Positions 55,171 through 63,662 are shown, numbered from the stretch's first letter. The stretch is DNA of 64,000 bases from Clostridia bacterium (GCA_017465825.1 JAFTVI010000012.1:57889-121888); one strand, 5' to 3'. The notes: generated by a model from the letters alone, not told the origin. Numbers and translations are program-made.

Positions 55171-56952
55171 TTACTGAGCATTTTCAACAAAAATAACTTC
55201 ACCCTCAAAAAGCTGAATTTCAGGCAGAGAGTATTGCTCTGTGAGCAGTTCAATGCTTTCAAGGCTTGCGGAAAGTCTTAATGCAAGTCTTGCATCGGCG
55301 GCAGTAACCTGAGAGTCGTTGTTTAAATCGGAGATTCTTGTCTGTACCTCGTTAAAGGTCTCAAGTCCTGCCGAGTTGCGCAGAATAAGCCTTGCATCAG
55401 CGGCTGAGAGCTGGTCGGAAAGAGATGCATCACCCCAAACGGGCAGGTAAGACACGTTTTTGATCCATTTTGCATAAACTGTAATGTTGCCTGTGGTGTA
55501 TGCTTTTATAAAATCGGCTTTCTGTGTGAACTCCGCATCAAAATACCAGCCGCCGAAGATGTAATCCAGATTAATCGTTTCGGGATCGTCAAAATAAAAA
55601 CGCTCCGTTGTTGTGCGTATGTTTGAATTTGTGTTGCCCACCTGATTTACCGTAACCTCTTTGTCCTCGAGCACATATGTAATTGTGTATGTCTTTTCTG
55701 TAAAATCGGCATAAAGGGTTATATTGCCGTACATATCAGCCGTAATCTGTGTTATGGGATTTTTCAGCTGTGCATCCGTGCACCAGCCGTTGAATATAAA
55801 TCCGTCAACCGAGAGCGGCTCCAATGTAATAACGTCACCGTAGAGATACTGCTCAGGATTTTCATTTTTAACAGGGCACTGATAGGTGTCAATCATAGCG
55901 TAATCGTAGTCGATTTTATATACTGCTGCATCCCATCTTGCATATAACGTTACGTTTTCCGTAATGCCTGCCTGAATCTTAGTAACTTTTGAATAGCTGT
56001 CAAAGTCGGGTGATGTGTACCAGCCGGCAAAAACATAGCTCTTGTCACTTGTTGAGGGATTACTTAATATAAAATCCGTATCTGCTGTTCTTGCTGTATC
56101 ATTGGGATTTTCAATATCCGAAACATTGATATCACAGTTGTTGTTCAGAATGTACGTAACATTGTAAACCGTTTTGTTCCAGTTCGCATACAACGTTATG
56201 TCACCGCTTGTTTCTGCGCTGATGAACTCTGCCTTCTGTGTAAAGAATTCATCCGTGTACCAGCCTTCAAAGCTGTATGCAGGGTCGTTTGTCACCGCAG
56301 GTGCGATAGGCGTGCTTTCACCGTATGTGTATGTTGACGGATTCGGATTCTGAGTTGTGTAAACGCTGTTTGCAACGCTTCCCAGCTCGTAGAAAATATT
56401 GAATTCGGTATTCACCCAATGGGCGTAAATCGTAACATCCTTACAAATGTCCGCGCTGATAATTTCAATTTTATTCGTATAATCTTCGTCCGCATACCAG
56501 CCTTCAAAGGTGTATTTGTCTGAAATATATTCGGGGTCTGCGAGAAAAACCTCCTCGCTCGCAACTCTTATATGCGGGTTGGAGTTGATAACTTCACTTG
56601 CAGAAAGAGGAATATCGGGAGTTGTCAGCACATAATTAATGGAATAGGACATCTCATACCATTTTGCGTAAACGGTGGTATCTGCCGTAACAGTAATGGA
56701 GGTTACGGGAGTGATATAATCCTCTTCAAGATACCAACCAACAAACTCAAAGCCCTCGCATTCGGGGGAGGATAGATGAACCACTCCGTTTTCGGTAACG
56801 GAACGGGGATTTGAATTTTTTATTTTGTACTCTTTTACACTTGCTACGCCGTAGTCGTATGTAATGTTGTAATCAGTCTCTGCATTTGATGCAAAGGTCA
56901 CGGCAAACAGCATAAATAACAGAAGTAATGCGGATTTTAATTTTCTCTTCAT
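55171..56952 (-). CDS. InlB-type B-repeat surface protein with dockerin
   Basis: This 593-residue protein has a signal peptide (LKSALLLLFMLFAVTFASNA) followed by six InlB/Listeria-Bacteroides B-repeats of about 75 residues. Each has a core F-x-G-W-Y-x(D/E) and ends TLYA(N/K)W or a variant (first near 62, last near 460). The C-terminus has a dockerin-like pair, SLSDQLSAADARLILRNSAG (degenerate first loop) and DLNNDSQVTAADARLALRLS. The repeats are binding or spacer modules; the dockerin would attach the protein to a cohesin scaffold. Its promoter (56982-57010) is next to a palindrome. Confidence 0.88.
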   Translation of the reverse strand: MKRKLKSALLLLFMLFAVTFASNAETDYNITYDYGVASVKEYKIKNSNPRSVTENGVVHLSSPECEGFEFVGWYLEEDYITPVTSITVTADTTVYAKWYEMSYSINYVLTTPDIPLSASEVINSNPHIRVASEEVFLADPEYISDKYTFEGWYADEDYTNKIEIISADICKDVTIYAHWVNTEFNIFYELGSVANSVYTTQNPNPSTYTYGESTPIAPAVTNDPAYSFEGWYTDEFFTQKAEFISAETSGDITLYANWNKTVYNVTYILNNNCDINVSDIENPNDTARTADTDFILSNPSTSDKSYVFAGWYTSPDFDSYSKVTKIQAGITENVTLYARWDAAVYKIDYDYAMIDTYQCPVKNENPEQYLYGDVITLEPLSVDGFIFNGWCTDAQLKNPITQITADMYGNITLYADFTEKTYTITYVLEDKEVTVNQVGNTNSNIRTTTERFYFDDPETINLDYIFGGWYFDAEFTQKADFIKAYTTGNITVYAKWIKNVSYLPVWGDASLSDQLSAADARLILRNSAGLETFNEVQTRISDLNNDSQVTAADARLALRLSASLESIELLTEQYSLPEIQLFEGEVIFVENAQ

Positions 56953-56981
56953 ATTGAAACTCCTTTTTAGGATGTATTTAT

Positions 56982-57010
56982 ATTATAAATAAGTGTGAAT
57001 AATAAGTCAA
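56982..57010 (-). promoter_or_regulatory. Promoter of the B-repeat protein gene
   Basis: On the minus strand: TTGACT, 17 bases, TATAAT, with AAGGAG before the ATG at 56952. The -35 box directly abuts the palindrome at 57011-57026. Confidence 0.8.
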
Positions 57011-57048
57011 CTGTAATATATTACAGGTAATTGTTACAATTTTGTAAC
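57011..57048. promoter_or_regulatory. Two palindromes, candidate operators in a divergent promoter region
   Basis: CTGTAATATATTACAG (57011-57026, 16 bp perfect) and GTTACAATTTTGTAAC (57033-57048, 7+2+7) share TGTAA/TTACA half-sites. They lie between the divergent promoters of the B-repeat protein and the small lipoprotein. A third half-site GTTACAA lies at 57054-57060. Confidence 0.6.
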
Positions 57049-57074
57049 CACTCGTTACAAGTTTGTTATAATGC

Positions 57075-57103
57075 TTGACTTTGATTGTGATTTGCTGTAA
57101 AGT
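57075..57103 (+). promoter_or_regulatory. Promoter of the small lipoprotein gene
   Basis: TTGACT, 17 bases, TAAAGT. The leader to the ATG is about 95 nt (57110-57202) and has only short stems (GTAC / GTAC; GAGA / TCTC). No riboswitch recognised. Confidence 0.75.
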
Positions 57104-57202
57104 ATCAAATGCAATGAGGCACTGATATAAAACACAGTACCTTGTACATACGAGAGTTAATTCTCAATATTATTGTGATTATTATGAAAGGAGCAAATTG
57201 AA

Positions 57203-57352
57203 ATGAAAAAGGTTATTCTTACAGTTTCTGCACTTGTTGTTGCTGCTGCTATGGTATTCACATTTGCAGGTTGCACAGACAACACAACAAACAACGAAGA
57301 GGACAGCACTGTTGATGCAGCTGTTGTTTCAGAAGTTGACACTGCAGCTTAA
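57203..57352 (+). CDS. Small 49-residue lipoprotein
   Basis: The peptide starts MKKVILTVSALVVAAAMVF and continues TFAGCTDNT. FAGC is a lipobox, so Cys24 or nearby would be lipidated after cleavage. That leaves a mature acidic tail of about 26 residues (TNNEEDSTVDAAVVSEVD) exposed outside. AAAGGAG lies 8 bases before ATG; promoter and terminator frame the gene. Too short for a domain. Perhaps a stress or adhesion small lipoprotein; family not recognised. Confidence 0.8.
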   Translation: MKKVILTVSALVVAAAMVFTFAGCTDNTTNNEEDSTVDAAVVSEVDTAA

Positions 57353-57379
57353 TTTCAGTAATTTAATTAATGAAGAACG

Positions 57380-57405
57380 CTCCTGTCTTAATGACGGGAG
57401 TTTTT
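57380..57405 (+). terminator. Terminator of the small lipoprotein gene
   Basis: CTCCTGTC / GACGGGAG (57380-57387, 57393-57400, one wobble pair), then TTTTT. Confidence 0.85.
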
Positions 57406-57423
57406 CATTTTTATGATTGAATG

Positions 57424-57609
57424 AACAATAATTTATTAGTGAATTTGTAGGGAGCGACGCCCTCGTCGCTCCGAATAATCCAAATCTGCGATTTGGATTA
57501 TTATAACAGGTCAAATCAAATTTTTTAATATTATTATTGATAAAAATGGCACATTTTTATCAATCGGCGCGACGGGGCGACGCGCCCTACGGCACGCTAA
57601 ATTATTATT
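57424..57609. repeat. MITE-like element B (nested copy of element A)
   Basis: The core at 57447-57590 (144 bp) has ends GTAGGG / CCCTAC and the same four hairpins as element A (GGAGCGACG..., AATCCAAATC..., ATTGATAAAAATG..., GGCGCG...). It sits inside an outer module AACAATAATTTA (57424-57435) and TAAATTATTATT (57598-57609), so one repeat is nested in another. The right end is 2 bases from the stop of the CCA-adding enzyme gene. Confidence 0.85.
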
Positions 57610-57611
57610 TA

Positions 57612-58928
57612 TTAATATGTTTTCGCTTTTTCCAACAAATCCTGTTTATTATTATGTTCCGGTTCGCGGATAACGAAATCGAGCAATGCATTCAGTTTTT
57701 CTCCGATTTCTTCCGGCCTGAACATCTTTTTTATGTCACTGCCTTTTATTGTAAGCTGACTGAGCGTGTACGGCTCGTTGTTTGTGATAACCTCGCTGAA
57801 TGCAGAATATGCAAAAGCAAGCTCAGCCGAAATATCCCTGAACTCTTTTGAGAGTGCAGACCTGTCAGCCCGTCTTATTTTCATAAGGCGGATAAAATTT
57901 TCCTCTCCCATATCTCTGAGATATTTCTTGACCTGTATTTTGGTTTCGGGCACATCCTTGTCGTGAATCGAAACGAGATATGATACCGTTCGGATGTATT
58001 CATTGCTCATTTTAAGCCGTCTTAAAATGTTTTCCGCAATAACACCGCCCACCGCCGCGTGATTTTTAAAGGTCGAATTGCCCTGTTCGTTCAGTGCGTG
58101 AGTTGCAACCTTTCCCGTATCGTGCAACAGCATAGTAAGGCGCAGAATGGGGTCGTTTTCAATGTTTGCAACAGTCAGCGCAGTGTGTCCCCATACGTCG
58201 TAAGCGTGCTTTTTGCCGTACTGCTTAAAGCCGAACTGCATTTTCAGTTCCGGAATAAACACCGCAAGTACGCTCTTGTAATTGAGCAGAACGTGATGCA
58301 CGTTTTTGCCGGTGAGCAGCTTTATAAGCTCTGCACTGATGCGTTCAACGGCAATCCCCGATATGAGATTTTCGTTTTGTATAATGGATTCGGATGTTGT
58401 TTTTTCGATTTCAAAGCCTAACGTGCTTGCAAATCTTATTGCCCTTAAAATGCGCAGAGCATCCTCATTGAAACGCTTGTCGGGCGAGCCTACACAGCGG
58501 ATGATGCCTTTTTTTATGTCCTCAATTCCGCCGAACGGGTCAATTACACCCTCCTGCGGATTGTATGCAATTGCATTTACGGTAAAATCACGGCGCGCAA
58601 GGTCCTCTTTAACATCCTTTGTGAATTTTACGCTGTCGGGATGACGGTTGTCCGTATATTCACCGTCAATGCGGAACGTAGTGATTTCAACGGGTGTGTG
58701 TTCGCAGATAACAGTTACCGTGCCGTGCTTGATGCCTGTATCTATTGTGCGGAAATCGGAGAATACTTCCTTTATCTGTTCAGGTGATGCTTCGGTGGTG
58801 ATATCCCAGTCGTGAGGCGTTTTGCCCATAAAAGTATCCCTTACACAGCCGCCTACCGCATAAGCCTTGTAGCCTGCATTGTTAAGATAATCCAGAATCC
58901 TCTCTATGCTTGAGGGAAGTTGTATCAT
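57612..58928 (-). CDS. cca: CCA-adding tRNA nucleotidyltransferase
   Basis: This 438-residue protein has the class II nucleotidyltransferase head (AYAVGGCVRDTFMGKTPHDW near 22, with catalytic DWDIT), RRDFTVNAIAYNP and GEDALRILRAIRFAS-like blocks (RFNEDALRILRAIRFASTLG near 150). An HD-type domain follows (RLTMLLHDTGKVATH near 262). It adds or repairs the 3' CCA of tRNAs in the cytoplasm; the HD domain suggests extra phosphohydrolase activity. Divergent from nrdR. Confidence 0.94.
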   Translation of the reverse strand: MIQLPSSIERILDYLNNAGYKAYAVGGCVRDTFMGKTPHDWDITTEASPEQIKEVFSDFRTIDTGIKHGTVTVICEHTPVEITTFRIDGEYTDNRHPDSVKFTKDVKEDLARRDFTVNAIAYNPQEGVIDPFGGIEDIKKGIIRCVGSPDKRFNEDALRILRAIRFASTLGFEIEKTTSESIIQNENLISGIAVERISAELIKLLTGKNVHHVLLNYKSVLAVFIPELKMQFGFKQYGKKHAYDVWGHTALTVANIENDPILRLTMLLHDTGKVATHALNEQGNSTFKNHAAVGGVIAENILRRLKMSNEYIRTVSYLVSIHDKDVPETKIQVKKYLRDMGEENFIRLMKIRRADRSALSKEFRDISAELAFAYSAFSEVITNNEPYTLSQLTIKGSDIKKMFRPEEIGEKLNALLDFVIREPEHNNKQDLLEKAKTY

Positions 58929-58972
58929 AAATTTTTCTCCTGTAAAAAAATGTAAATTTTATCGAGTTGTAC

Positions 58973-59001
58973 TTGAAAAAAGCAAGTATGTATGTTAAAA
59001 T
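58973..59001 (+). promoter_or_regulatory. Promoter of nrdR
   Basis: TTGAAA, 17 bases, TAAAAT, about 32 bases before the ATG. Confidence 0.75.
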
Positions 59002-59033
59002 AATAACGTATATTTCAAATGGGGTGATTTTGA

Positions 59034-59492
59034 ATGAAATGTCCGTACTGCGGTTATGAAGAAAGCAAGGTTATTGATTCCAGACCTACCGATGAGGGCG
59101 AAAAAATACGCCGTCGCAGAGGTTGCCTTAAATGTGAAAAAAGATTCACTACTTATGAGGTTATAGAAACTCTGCCTATCGTTGTTGTTAAAAAGGATAA
59201 GTCCCGTCAGGTTTTTGACCGCGCAAAGCTTATGGGCGGTATGCTTCGTGCCTGCGAAAAGCGTCCCGTTCCTCTTGAGGTTATCGAAGAGGCGGTTGAC
59301 GATATTGAAACAATTCTTCAGAACTCCATTGACAGGGAAGTCACTTCAATCAAAATCGGCGAGCTTGCTATGGATAAGCTCAAGAATATTGACGAGGTTG
59401 CTTATGTTCGCTTTGCATCTGTTTACCGCCAGTTCCGCGACATAAATTCCTTTATGGATGAATTGGCAAGATTACTCGGCAATAAGCAGTAA
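59034..59492 (+). CDS. nrdR: Ribonucleotide reductase repressor NrdR
   Basis: This 152-residue protein has a zinc ribbon (C3, C6, C31, C34; [20 protein letters not shown]) and an ATP-cone domain ([20 protein letters not shown], near 50). NrdR binds ATP/dATP and represses ribonucleotide reductase operons at NrdR boxes. ATGAAATG with GGGTGATTTTG before it sets the start. The stop CAG TAA TTTA matches the stop-codon context of several other genes here. Convergent with the histidine kinase, 10 bp away. Confidence 0.96.
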   Translation: MKCPYCGYEESKVIDSRPTDEGEKIRRRRGCLKCEKRFTTYEVIETLPIVVVKKDKSRQVFDRAKLMGGMLRACEKRPVPLEVIEEAVDDIETILQNSIDREVTSIKIGELAMDKLKNIDEVAYVRFASVYRQFRDINSFMDELARLLGNKQ

Positions 59493-59501
59493 TTTAATAA
59501 T

Positions 59502-60545
59502 TTATACTTTTTCTTTCGGCAATTTCACAACGAAGGTTGTACCTTTGCCGATTTGGCTTTTTACGCTGATTTTGCCGTTACAAAGGTCAACTACGCGCTT
59601 TGCAAGGGGCAGTCCCAGACCGTTGCCGTTGCTTTTGTGTGATGAATCACCCTGATAGAACTTGTCAAAAATATGATTTCTTGTTTCGTCACTCATTCCC
59701 ACGCCCGTGTCTGTGATTTTAACGGTAATGCTTTCCGAATCCTGAGTGCATTTTACTGTGATCGTGCCGTCTTCGGGAGTGAATTTAATAGCATTTCCGA
59801 GAATATTCAGCCATACGTGTGAAAGCATTTCTTCATTTGAAAAGAACTCAACCTCGTTAAGCTCAAGCTCAAGGTTGAGCTTTTTTTTCGACCATTGCTT
59901 TTCAAGCAGAAGAATGCAGTTTCTCAGCTGTTCGTCAAGATAGAATTTTGTCTTGTCCGAAACGATCTGCTGATTTTCAAACTTTGTAAGCAACAGAATA
60001 TTAGAGGACATCAGCGCAAGCCTGTCCGATTCTGCCACGATAATGCTTATGTATTCCTTTTTTTGCTCTTCGCTCAGATCTTCTTTTGCAAGCTGTTTTG
60101 CAAAGCCTCTTATGGAAACAATGGGAGTTTTGAATTCGTGTGAAAAGTTGTTTATAAAGTCACTGCGGAGCATTTCCGTACTGCCAAGCTCCTGTGTCAT
60201 AGAATTAAATCCCTCAACGAGCTCAGTAATGATAGTACCTTTTCTCGGTGAAGCAACTCTTACCGAGAAATCACCCTTTGCAACCTTTTTCTGCGATTTT
60301 ATAACGTCATCAAGAGGTTTAAACAGCTGTCGGCTTACAAAAAGTGAAATGCCCGTACCTATAACCGTACTTGATATGAACGCAAAAATGGTAAGCGTAA
60401 GGGGAGCGATTGCCACGAACAATCCCGGCAAAAGCTCTCTTGCAAGTAGTATTGAAAGAAATGCAAAACTGCTTGATGTGAGCAGAATGAAAAATATCGT
60501 AATCGTAACGGTAACGTGTAATGTCCAGTTATCTTTTTTGAACAC
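59502..60545 (-). CDS. Sensor histidine kinase
   Basis: This 347-residue protein has two membrane helices (about 8-30 and 37-60) with almost no extracellular loop, a HAMP domain (SRQLFKPLDDVIKSQKKVAK near 70), HisKA with FINNFSHEFKTPIVSIRG (His near 136) and an HATPase domain (VWLNILGNAIKFTPEDG near 240, KITDTGVGMSDETRNHIFD, NGNGLGLPLAKRVVDL). With so little outside, the stimulus may be sensed in the membrane. It follows the response regulator by 0 bases, one operon. Confidence 0.93.
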   Translation of the reverse strand: MFKKDNWTLHVTVTITIFFILLTSSSFAFLSILLARELLPGLFVAIAPLTLTIFAFISSTVIGTGISLFVSRQLFKPLDDVIKSQKKVAKGDFSVRVASPRKGTIITELVEGFNSMTQELGSTEMLRSDFINNFSHEFKTPIVSIRGFAKQLAKEDLSEEQKKEYISIIVAESDRLALMSSNILLLTKFENQQIVSDKTKFYLDEQLRNCILLLEKQWSKKKLNLELELNEVEFFSNEEMLSHVWLNILGNAIKFTPEDGTITVKCTQDSESITVKITDTGVGMSDETRNHIFDKFYQGDSSHKSNGNGLGLPLAKRVVDLCNGKISVKSQIGKGTTFVVKLPKEKV

Positions 60546-61223
60546 TTAAATCTCTCCCTGAACAGCCTTGTAACCCAAGCCTCTTATAGTAACAATGCTG
60601 AAATCCGCGTTGTTTCTGAATTTTTCACGTAAGCGGTTTATATGTACGTCAACGGTTCTTTCATCCGTGTCAGTGTCCATATCCCATATTTCATCCATCA
60701 GTTGACGGCGTGTGAAAATCTTATCCTTGTATGACAAAAGCTGAAAAAGCAGCATAAATTCCTTTTGCGGAAGCTCAGTAACGCCGTCGGGAGTTGAAAC
60801 AGTCAGTGAATCGTGGTCAAGCACGGTGTTGCCAATGGTTATTTTGTGCTCACTTGCAATTTTTGACCGCCTTAAAAGTGCCGCAATGCGTAAAAGCATC
60901 TCTTCATCGTCAACAGGCTTTACCATATAGTCATCCGTTCCTGCAAGGAATCCTGCCTTTTTGTCAAGATGCGATTCCTTCGCCGTAACCATAAGAATCG
61001 GCGTTTCCCAACCGCATTCACGCAATGTCTTCGTGAATTCAAAGCCGTCCATATTCGGCATCATAACGTCAAGCACAATAAGGTCAACGTGAAGCTTATC
61101 CATAATTTCAAGACCTTCTTCACCGTCGCAGGCACATACTGTTTCATAGCCGTTCCTTTTTAAAACAGCCTCTGTCAGCTTTCTTGTATTTTCATCATCT
61201 TCAACAATCATAATGCGAAGCAT
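60546..61223 (-). CDS. OmpR-family response regulator
   Basis: This 225-residue protein has a receiver domain (IMIVEDDENTRKLTEAVL, phosphorylation Asp52 in LIVLDVMMPNMDG, KPVDDEEMLLRIAALLRR) and a C-terminal winged helix (KEFMLLFQLLSYKDKIFTRR, RTVDVHINRLREKF, SIVTIRGLGYKAV). It binds promoter DNA when phosphorylated by the adjacent kinase. Regulon unknown. AGGTGATGATATG precedes the ATG. Confidence 0.95.
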   Translation of the reverse strand: MLRIMIVEDDENTRKLTEAVLKRNGYETVCACDGEEGLEIMDKLHVDLIVLDVMMPNMDGFEFTKTLRECGWETPILMVTAKESHLDKKAGFLAGTDDYMVKPVDDEEMLLRIAALLRRSKIASEHKITIGNTVLDHDSLTVSTPDGVTELPQKEFMLLFQLLSYKDKIFTRRQLMDEIWDMDTDTDERTVDVHINRLREKFRNNADFSIVTIRGLGYKAVQGEI

Positions 61224-61295
61224 ATCATCACCTCAACAGGATAATTATATAACAATTTTTATTTTTGCACAACAGTAAAATAAAAAAACTTTGTG

Positions 61296-61325
61296 TTGCA
61301 ACATTGTAATGCTGTATGGTAAAAT
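61296..61325 (+). promoter_or_regulatory. Promoter of the fucosidase-like gene
   Basis: TTGCAA, 18 bases, TAAAAT. It is divergent from the response regulator promoter region. Confidence 0.6.
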
Positions 61326-61341
61326 ATGCATAGGTGATTTT

Positions 61342-62280
61342 ATGAAAAATATTAACGGCAAAGACAGATTATATAACTGCAAATTCGGAGTTTTTACTCA
61401 TTATATAGGCGCATTCTATTTTAATTTGGAGCCGAACCACGGCAAAGAGTGGAACGCTATGATTGAAAATATTGATGTAAAGAAGCTTGCCTATGATATA
61501 AGCCGAACGGGTGCAGGATATTATTTTATAACCCTTATGCAGCGTTGCAGATATATGCTTACACCAAACGCAACGTTTGATAAAATCGCAAAAACAAAAT
61601 CGGGTGAGGCTTGCCCCACGCGTGATATTATACCCGAGCTTGCGGATGAACTTGCAAAATACAACATTGATCTGTACCTGTATTTCACAGGTGACGGTCC
61701 TTTCAAGGATTTTTGGATAGGCAGACGCTTCGGTCTTACCCGTCACGGCAAAAACGTAATCAAAGATAAATTCGTTATGAGATGGGCGAGCGTGCTGGAG
61801 GAATATTCCGTCCGCTACGGCGATAAGGTAAAGGGATGGTGGATTGACGGCTGTTACCGCAAATTAGGCTATACGGATGCACAGCTGCAGCTGCTTGCTG
61901 ATGCGGCACGAAAAGGCAACCCCGATGCCATAGTCGCAATGAATAACGGGCTCAATCCCACTCTTGTGAAACAGCACCCGGATGAAGATTTTACGGCAGG
62001 GGAGTTTGAGGATTTCAGATATGTGCCCGACAAAAGATTTTTCGACGGCGCACAGGCTCACATTTTGGCTCCTCTCGGTGTTTCACCCGACCCTGATAAG
62101 CCGGGGCAGGCGTGGTGCAGACCCGGAGTGAAATACGATGCTCAATATATGACAGACTACATAAAACGCTGTAATGATGCCGGTGCAGTGGTGACTGTAG
62201 ACGTGTTTTTCGGCAAGGATTGCAGTTTTGATGAAGAGCAGATTCAACTGCTCCACACGGTAAGAGAGAATTTAGGATAA
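61342..62280 (+). CDS. GH29-like alpha-L-fucosidase-related protein
   Basis: This 312-residue protein has the GH29 barrel core only: FGVFTHYIGAFYFNLEPNHG (near 12), GAGYYFITLMQRCRYML (near 55), DLYLYFTGDGPF (near 115) and GDKVKGWWIDGCYRKLGY (near 162, Asp168 as predicted nucleophile). It lacks the C-terminal beta-sandwich of normal GH29 enzymes. ATG 61342 with AGGTGATTTT upstream is used; the frame from 61291 lies over the promoter. No signal peptide. Could hydrolyse a fucoside or a related 6-deoxy sugar; less sure than the gene at 25911. Confidence 0.8.
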   Translation: MKNINGKDRLYNCKFGVFTHYIGAFYFNLEPNHGKEWNAMIENIDVKKLAYDISRTGAGYYFITLMQRCRYMLTPNATFDKIAKTKSGEACPTRDIIPELADELAKYNIDLYLYFTGDGPFKDFWIGRRFGLTRHGKNVIKDKFVMRWASVLEEYSVRYGDKVKGWWIDGCYRKLGYTDAQLQLLADAARKGNPDAIVAMNNGLNPTLVKQHPDEDFTAGEFEDFRYVPDKRFFDGAQAHILAPLGVSPDPDKPGQAWCRPGVKYDAQYMTDYIKRCNDAGAVVTVDVFFGKDCSFDEEQIQLLHTVRENLG

Positions 62281-62320
62281 ATTTTTTTTAATTGATTAAT
62301 TCGTTTTGCACGAAAGATAT

Positions 62321-62348
62321 TTACAAAACCACAATCGTGTGCTATAAT
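62321..62348 (+). promoter_or_regulatory. Promoter of the PadR trio, with inverted repeat
   Basis: TTACAA, 16 bases, TATAAT. GCACGA (62308-62313) and TCGTGTGC (62335-62342) form an imperfect inverted repeat around the -35 box, a possible PadR operator. Confidence 0.6.
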
Positions 62349-62378
62349 ACACTTGAAATATAATAAGTAGGTGGAAAA

Positions 62379-62735
62379 ATGAGTCAGCAACAGGATAATT
62401 TTAAAAGAGGAACTGCAGAAATGCTTATTCTGCACCTTCTTCAGGAAGAAGATTTGTACGGTTACCAGATTACAAGAGCATTTAAAGATAAAAGCAACGG
62501 CGTGTACACAATGGGCGAAGCCGCATTATATCTTGTATTGTACAGGCTGGTTGAATTAGGCTATATTACCGATTACGAAAAGCTGGTCGGCGCAAGAAGA
62601 AAGCGCAGATATTATCATCTTGAGGACAGCGGCAGAGAGTATTATAATAAGATTCTCGATGAATATTTCATAATTACCAAGTCAATAGCGCAGATTCTGG
62701 ATAGGGAGGATATAAAAAATGTCCTTGAAAAATGA
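62379..62735 (+). CDS. PadR-family transcriptional regulator
   Basis: This 118-residue winged-helix protein has the PadR core RGTAEMLILHLLQEEDLYGY at residues 10-29, EAALYLVLYRLVELGYITDY near 50 and RRKRRYYHLEDSGREYYNKI. PadR proteins repress genes for membrane, efflux or stress functions, usually next to them. The following two genes overlap or abut it, a common PadR plus DUF1700-type arrangement. Confidence 0.92.
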   Translation: MSQQQDNFKRGTAEMLILHLLQEEDLYGYQITRAFKDKSNGVYTMGEAALYLVLYRLVELGYITDYEKLVGARRKRRYYHLEDSGREYYNKILDEYFIITKSIAQILDREDIKNVLEK

Positions 62736-63120
62736 AATCAACAGCTATGTAAAAAACATACAAAAGCAGATTTTGTATAAAACAAAGGAATCAAAGCAAT
62801 TGATTAACGACCTTAAGGCGAACATTGCTGATTATGTTGAAGAGAATAATGTAACTGATATATCCGAAATCAGACAGTGCTTCGGTTCTGAATCAGAAAT
62901 TGCCGCTGATTTTTTAGCAAACGCTGATATTAAAACACTTAAGCGTAAAATGACCGTAAAAAGTCTTATCGCAGTTCTTGTTGTTGCCGTTATTGCTGTA
63001 TGGGGCATCGGAATGACAGTTGCTGTTGTAGATTCGCTTAATGCAACTGCTGCATACGGTGTTGAATCTGATATCGTTGATGAAGACGGCAGTATGTCAA
63101 ATGCATCCTTGGAGGTATGA
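62719..63120 (+). CDS. DUF1700/HAAS-like membrane protein
   Basis: This 133-residue protein has a helical soluble head (KQLINDLKANIADYVEENNV, EIRQCFGSESEIAADFLAN, residues 20-75) typical of the HAAS/DUF1700 signalling domain found after PadR genes. One membrane helix follows (about 80-105, SLIAVLVVAVIAVWGIGMTV), then a short outer tail. It is thought to transmit a membrane signal to PadR. It overlaps the padR gene by 17 bases, with AGGGAGG before ATG. Confidence 0.82.
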   Translation: MSLKNEINSYVKNIQKQILYKTKESKQLINDLKANIADYVEENNVTDISEIRQCFGSESEIAADFLANADIKTLKRKMTVKSLIAVLVVAVIAVWGIGMTVAVVDSLNATAAYGVESDIVDEDGSMSNASLEV

Positions 63121-63122
63121 TT

Positions 63123-63596
63123 ATGAAAAAAATCCTTTCTCTTGTATTATCGCTTATATTATTATCATCAGTTTGCATTATTACTGCTTATGCTGATGAC
63201 AGTGTTATTGTTTCGGAATCAATCGAATACCTCGATGACGGAACTTATGTTGTAACAACATTAACCGTTGAGGATGATAATTCCGTTGCAAGAGCAACAT
63301 CCACAAAAACAGGCTCAAAAACTATAACCCTTTATAATTCGGATGATGAAGCACTCGTAACAATGAAGCTTACCGCATCTTTCAGTTATACAGGTTCATC
63401 AGCAACCTGCATAAGTGCATCAACCTCTTACACAATACATAATTCAAACTGGAAAGTTACCTCTGCAACAGCAAGTAAGAGCGGAAATAAAGCAACGGGT
63501 AACTTTACCGCAAAAAAATATCTCTTAGGAATTCCGATTCAGACAAAAGAGCACACACTTACAATTACTTGCAGTAATACAGGTACTTTATCATAA
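63123..63596 (+). CDS. Small secreted protein of unknown function
   Basis: This 157-residue protein has a signal peptide (KKILSLVLSLILLSSVCIIT, cleavage near AYADD) and a Ser/Thr-rich beta-strand-prone mature part (STKTGSKTITLYNSDDEALV, ATASKSGNKATGNFTAKKYL). ATG 63123 has TTGGAGG 7 bases upstream. It is the last gene of the PadR trio, so its export may be under PadR control. No domain recognised. Confidence 0.8.
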   Translation: MKKILSLVLSLILLSSVCIITAYADDSVIVSESIEYLDDGTYVVTTLTVEDDNSVARATSTKTGSKTITLYNSDDEALVTMKLTASFSYTGSSATCISASTSYTIHNSNWKVTSATASKSGNKATGNFTAKKYLLGIPIQTKEHTLTITCSNTGTLS

Positions 63597-63635
63597 TTAA
63601 TTTTTGCTGACTTATTATATTTTGATTGAATATGA

Positions 63636-63662
63636 AAAACCATCGGTTTTGCCGATGGTTTT
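63636..63662. terminator. Bidirectional terminator
   Basis: AAAACCATCGG / CCGATGGTTTT with a 5-base loop between the convergent PadR trio and RHS-repeat genes. Confidence 0.85.

Noticed and set aside
57104-57202. Riboswitch in the 95-nt leader of the small lipoprotein gene
   Set aside because: Only short 4-bp stems are visible and no known aptamer core could be matched.
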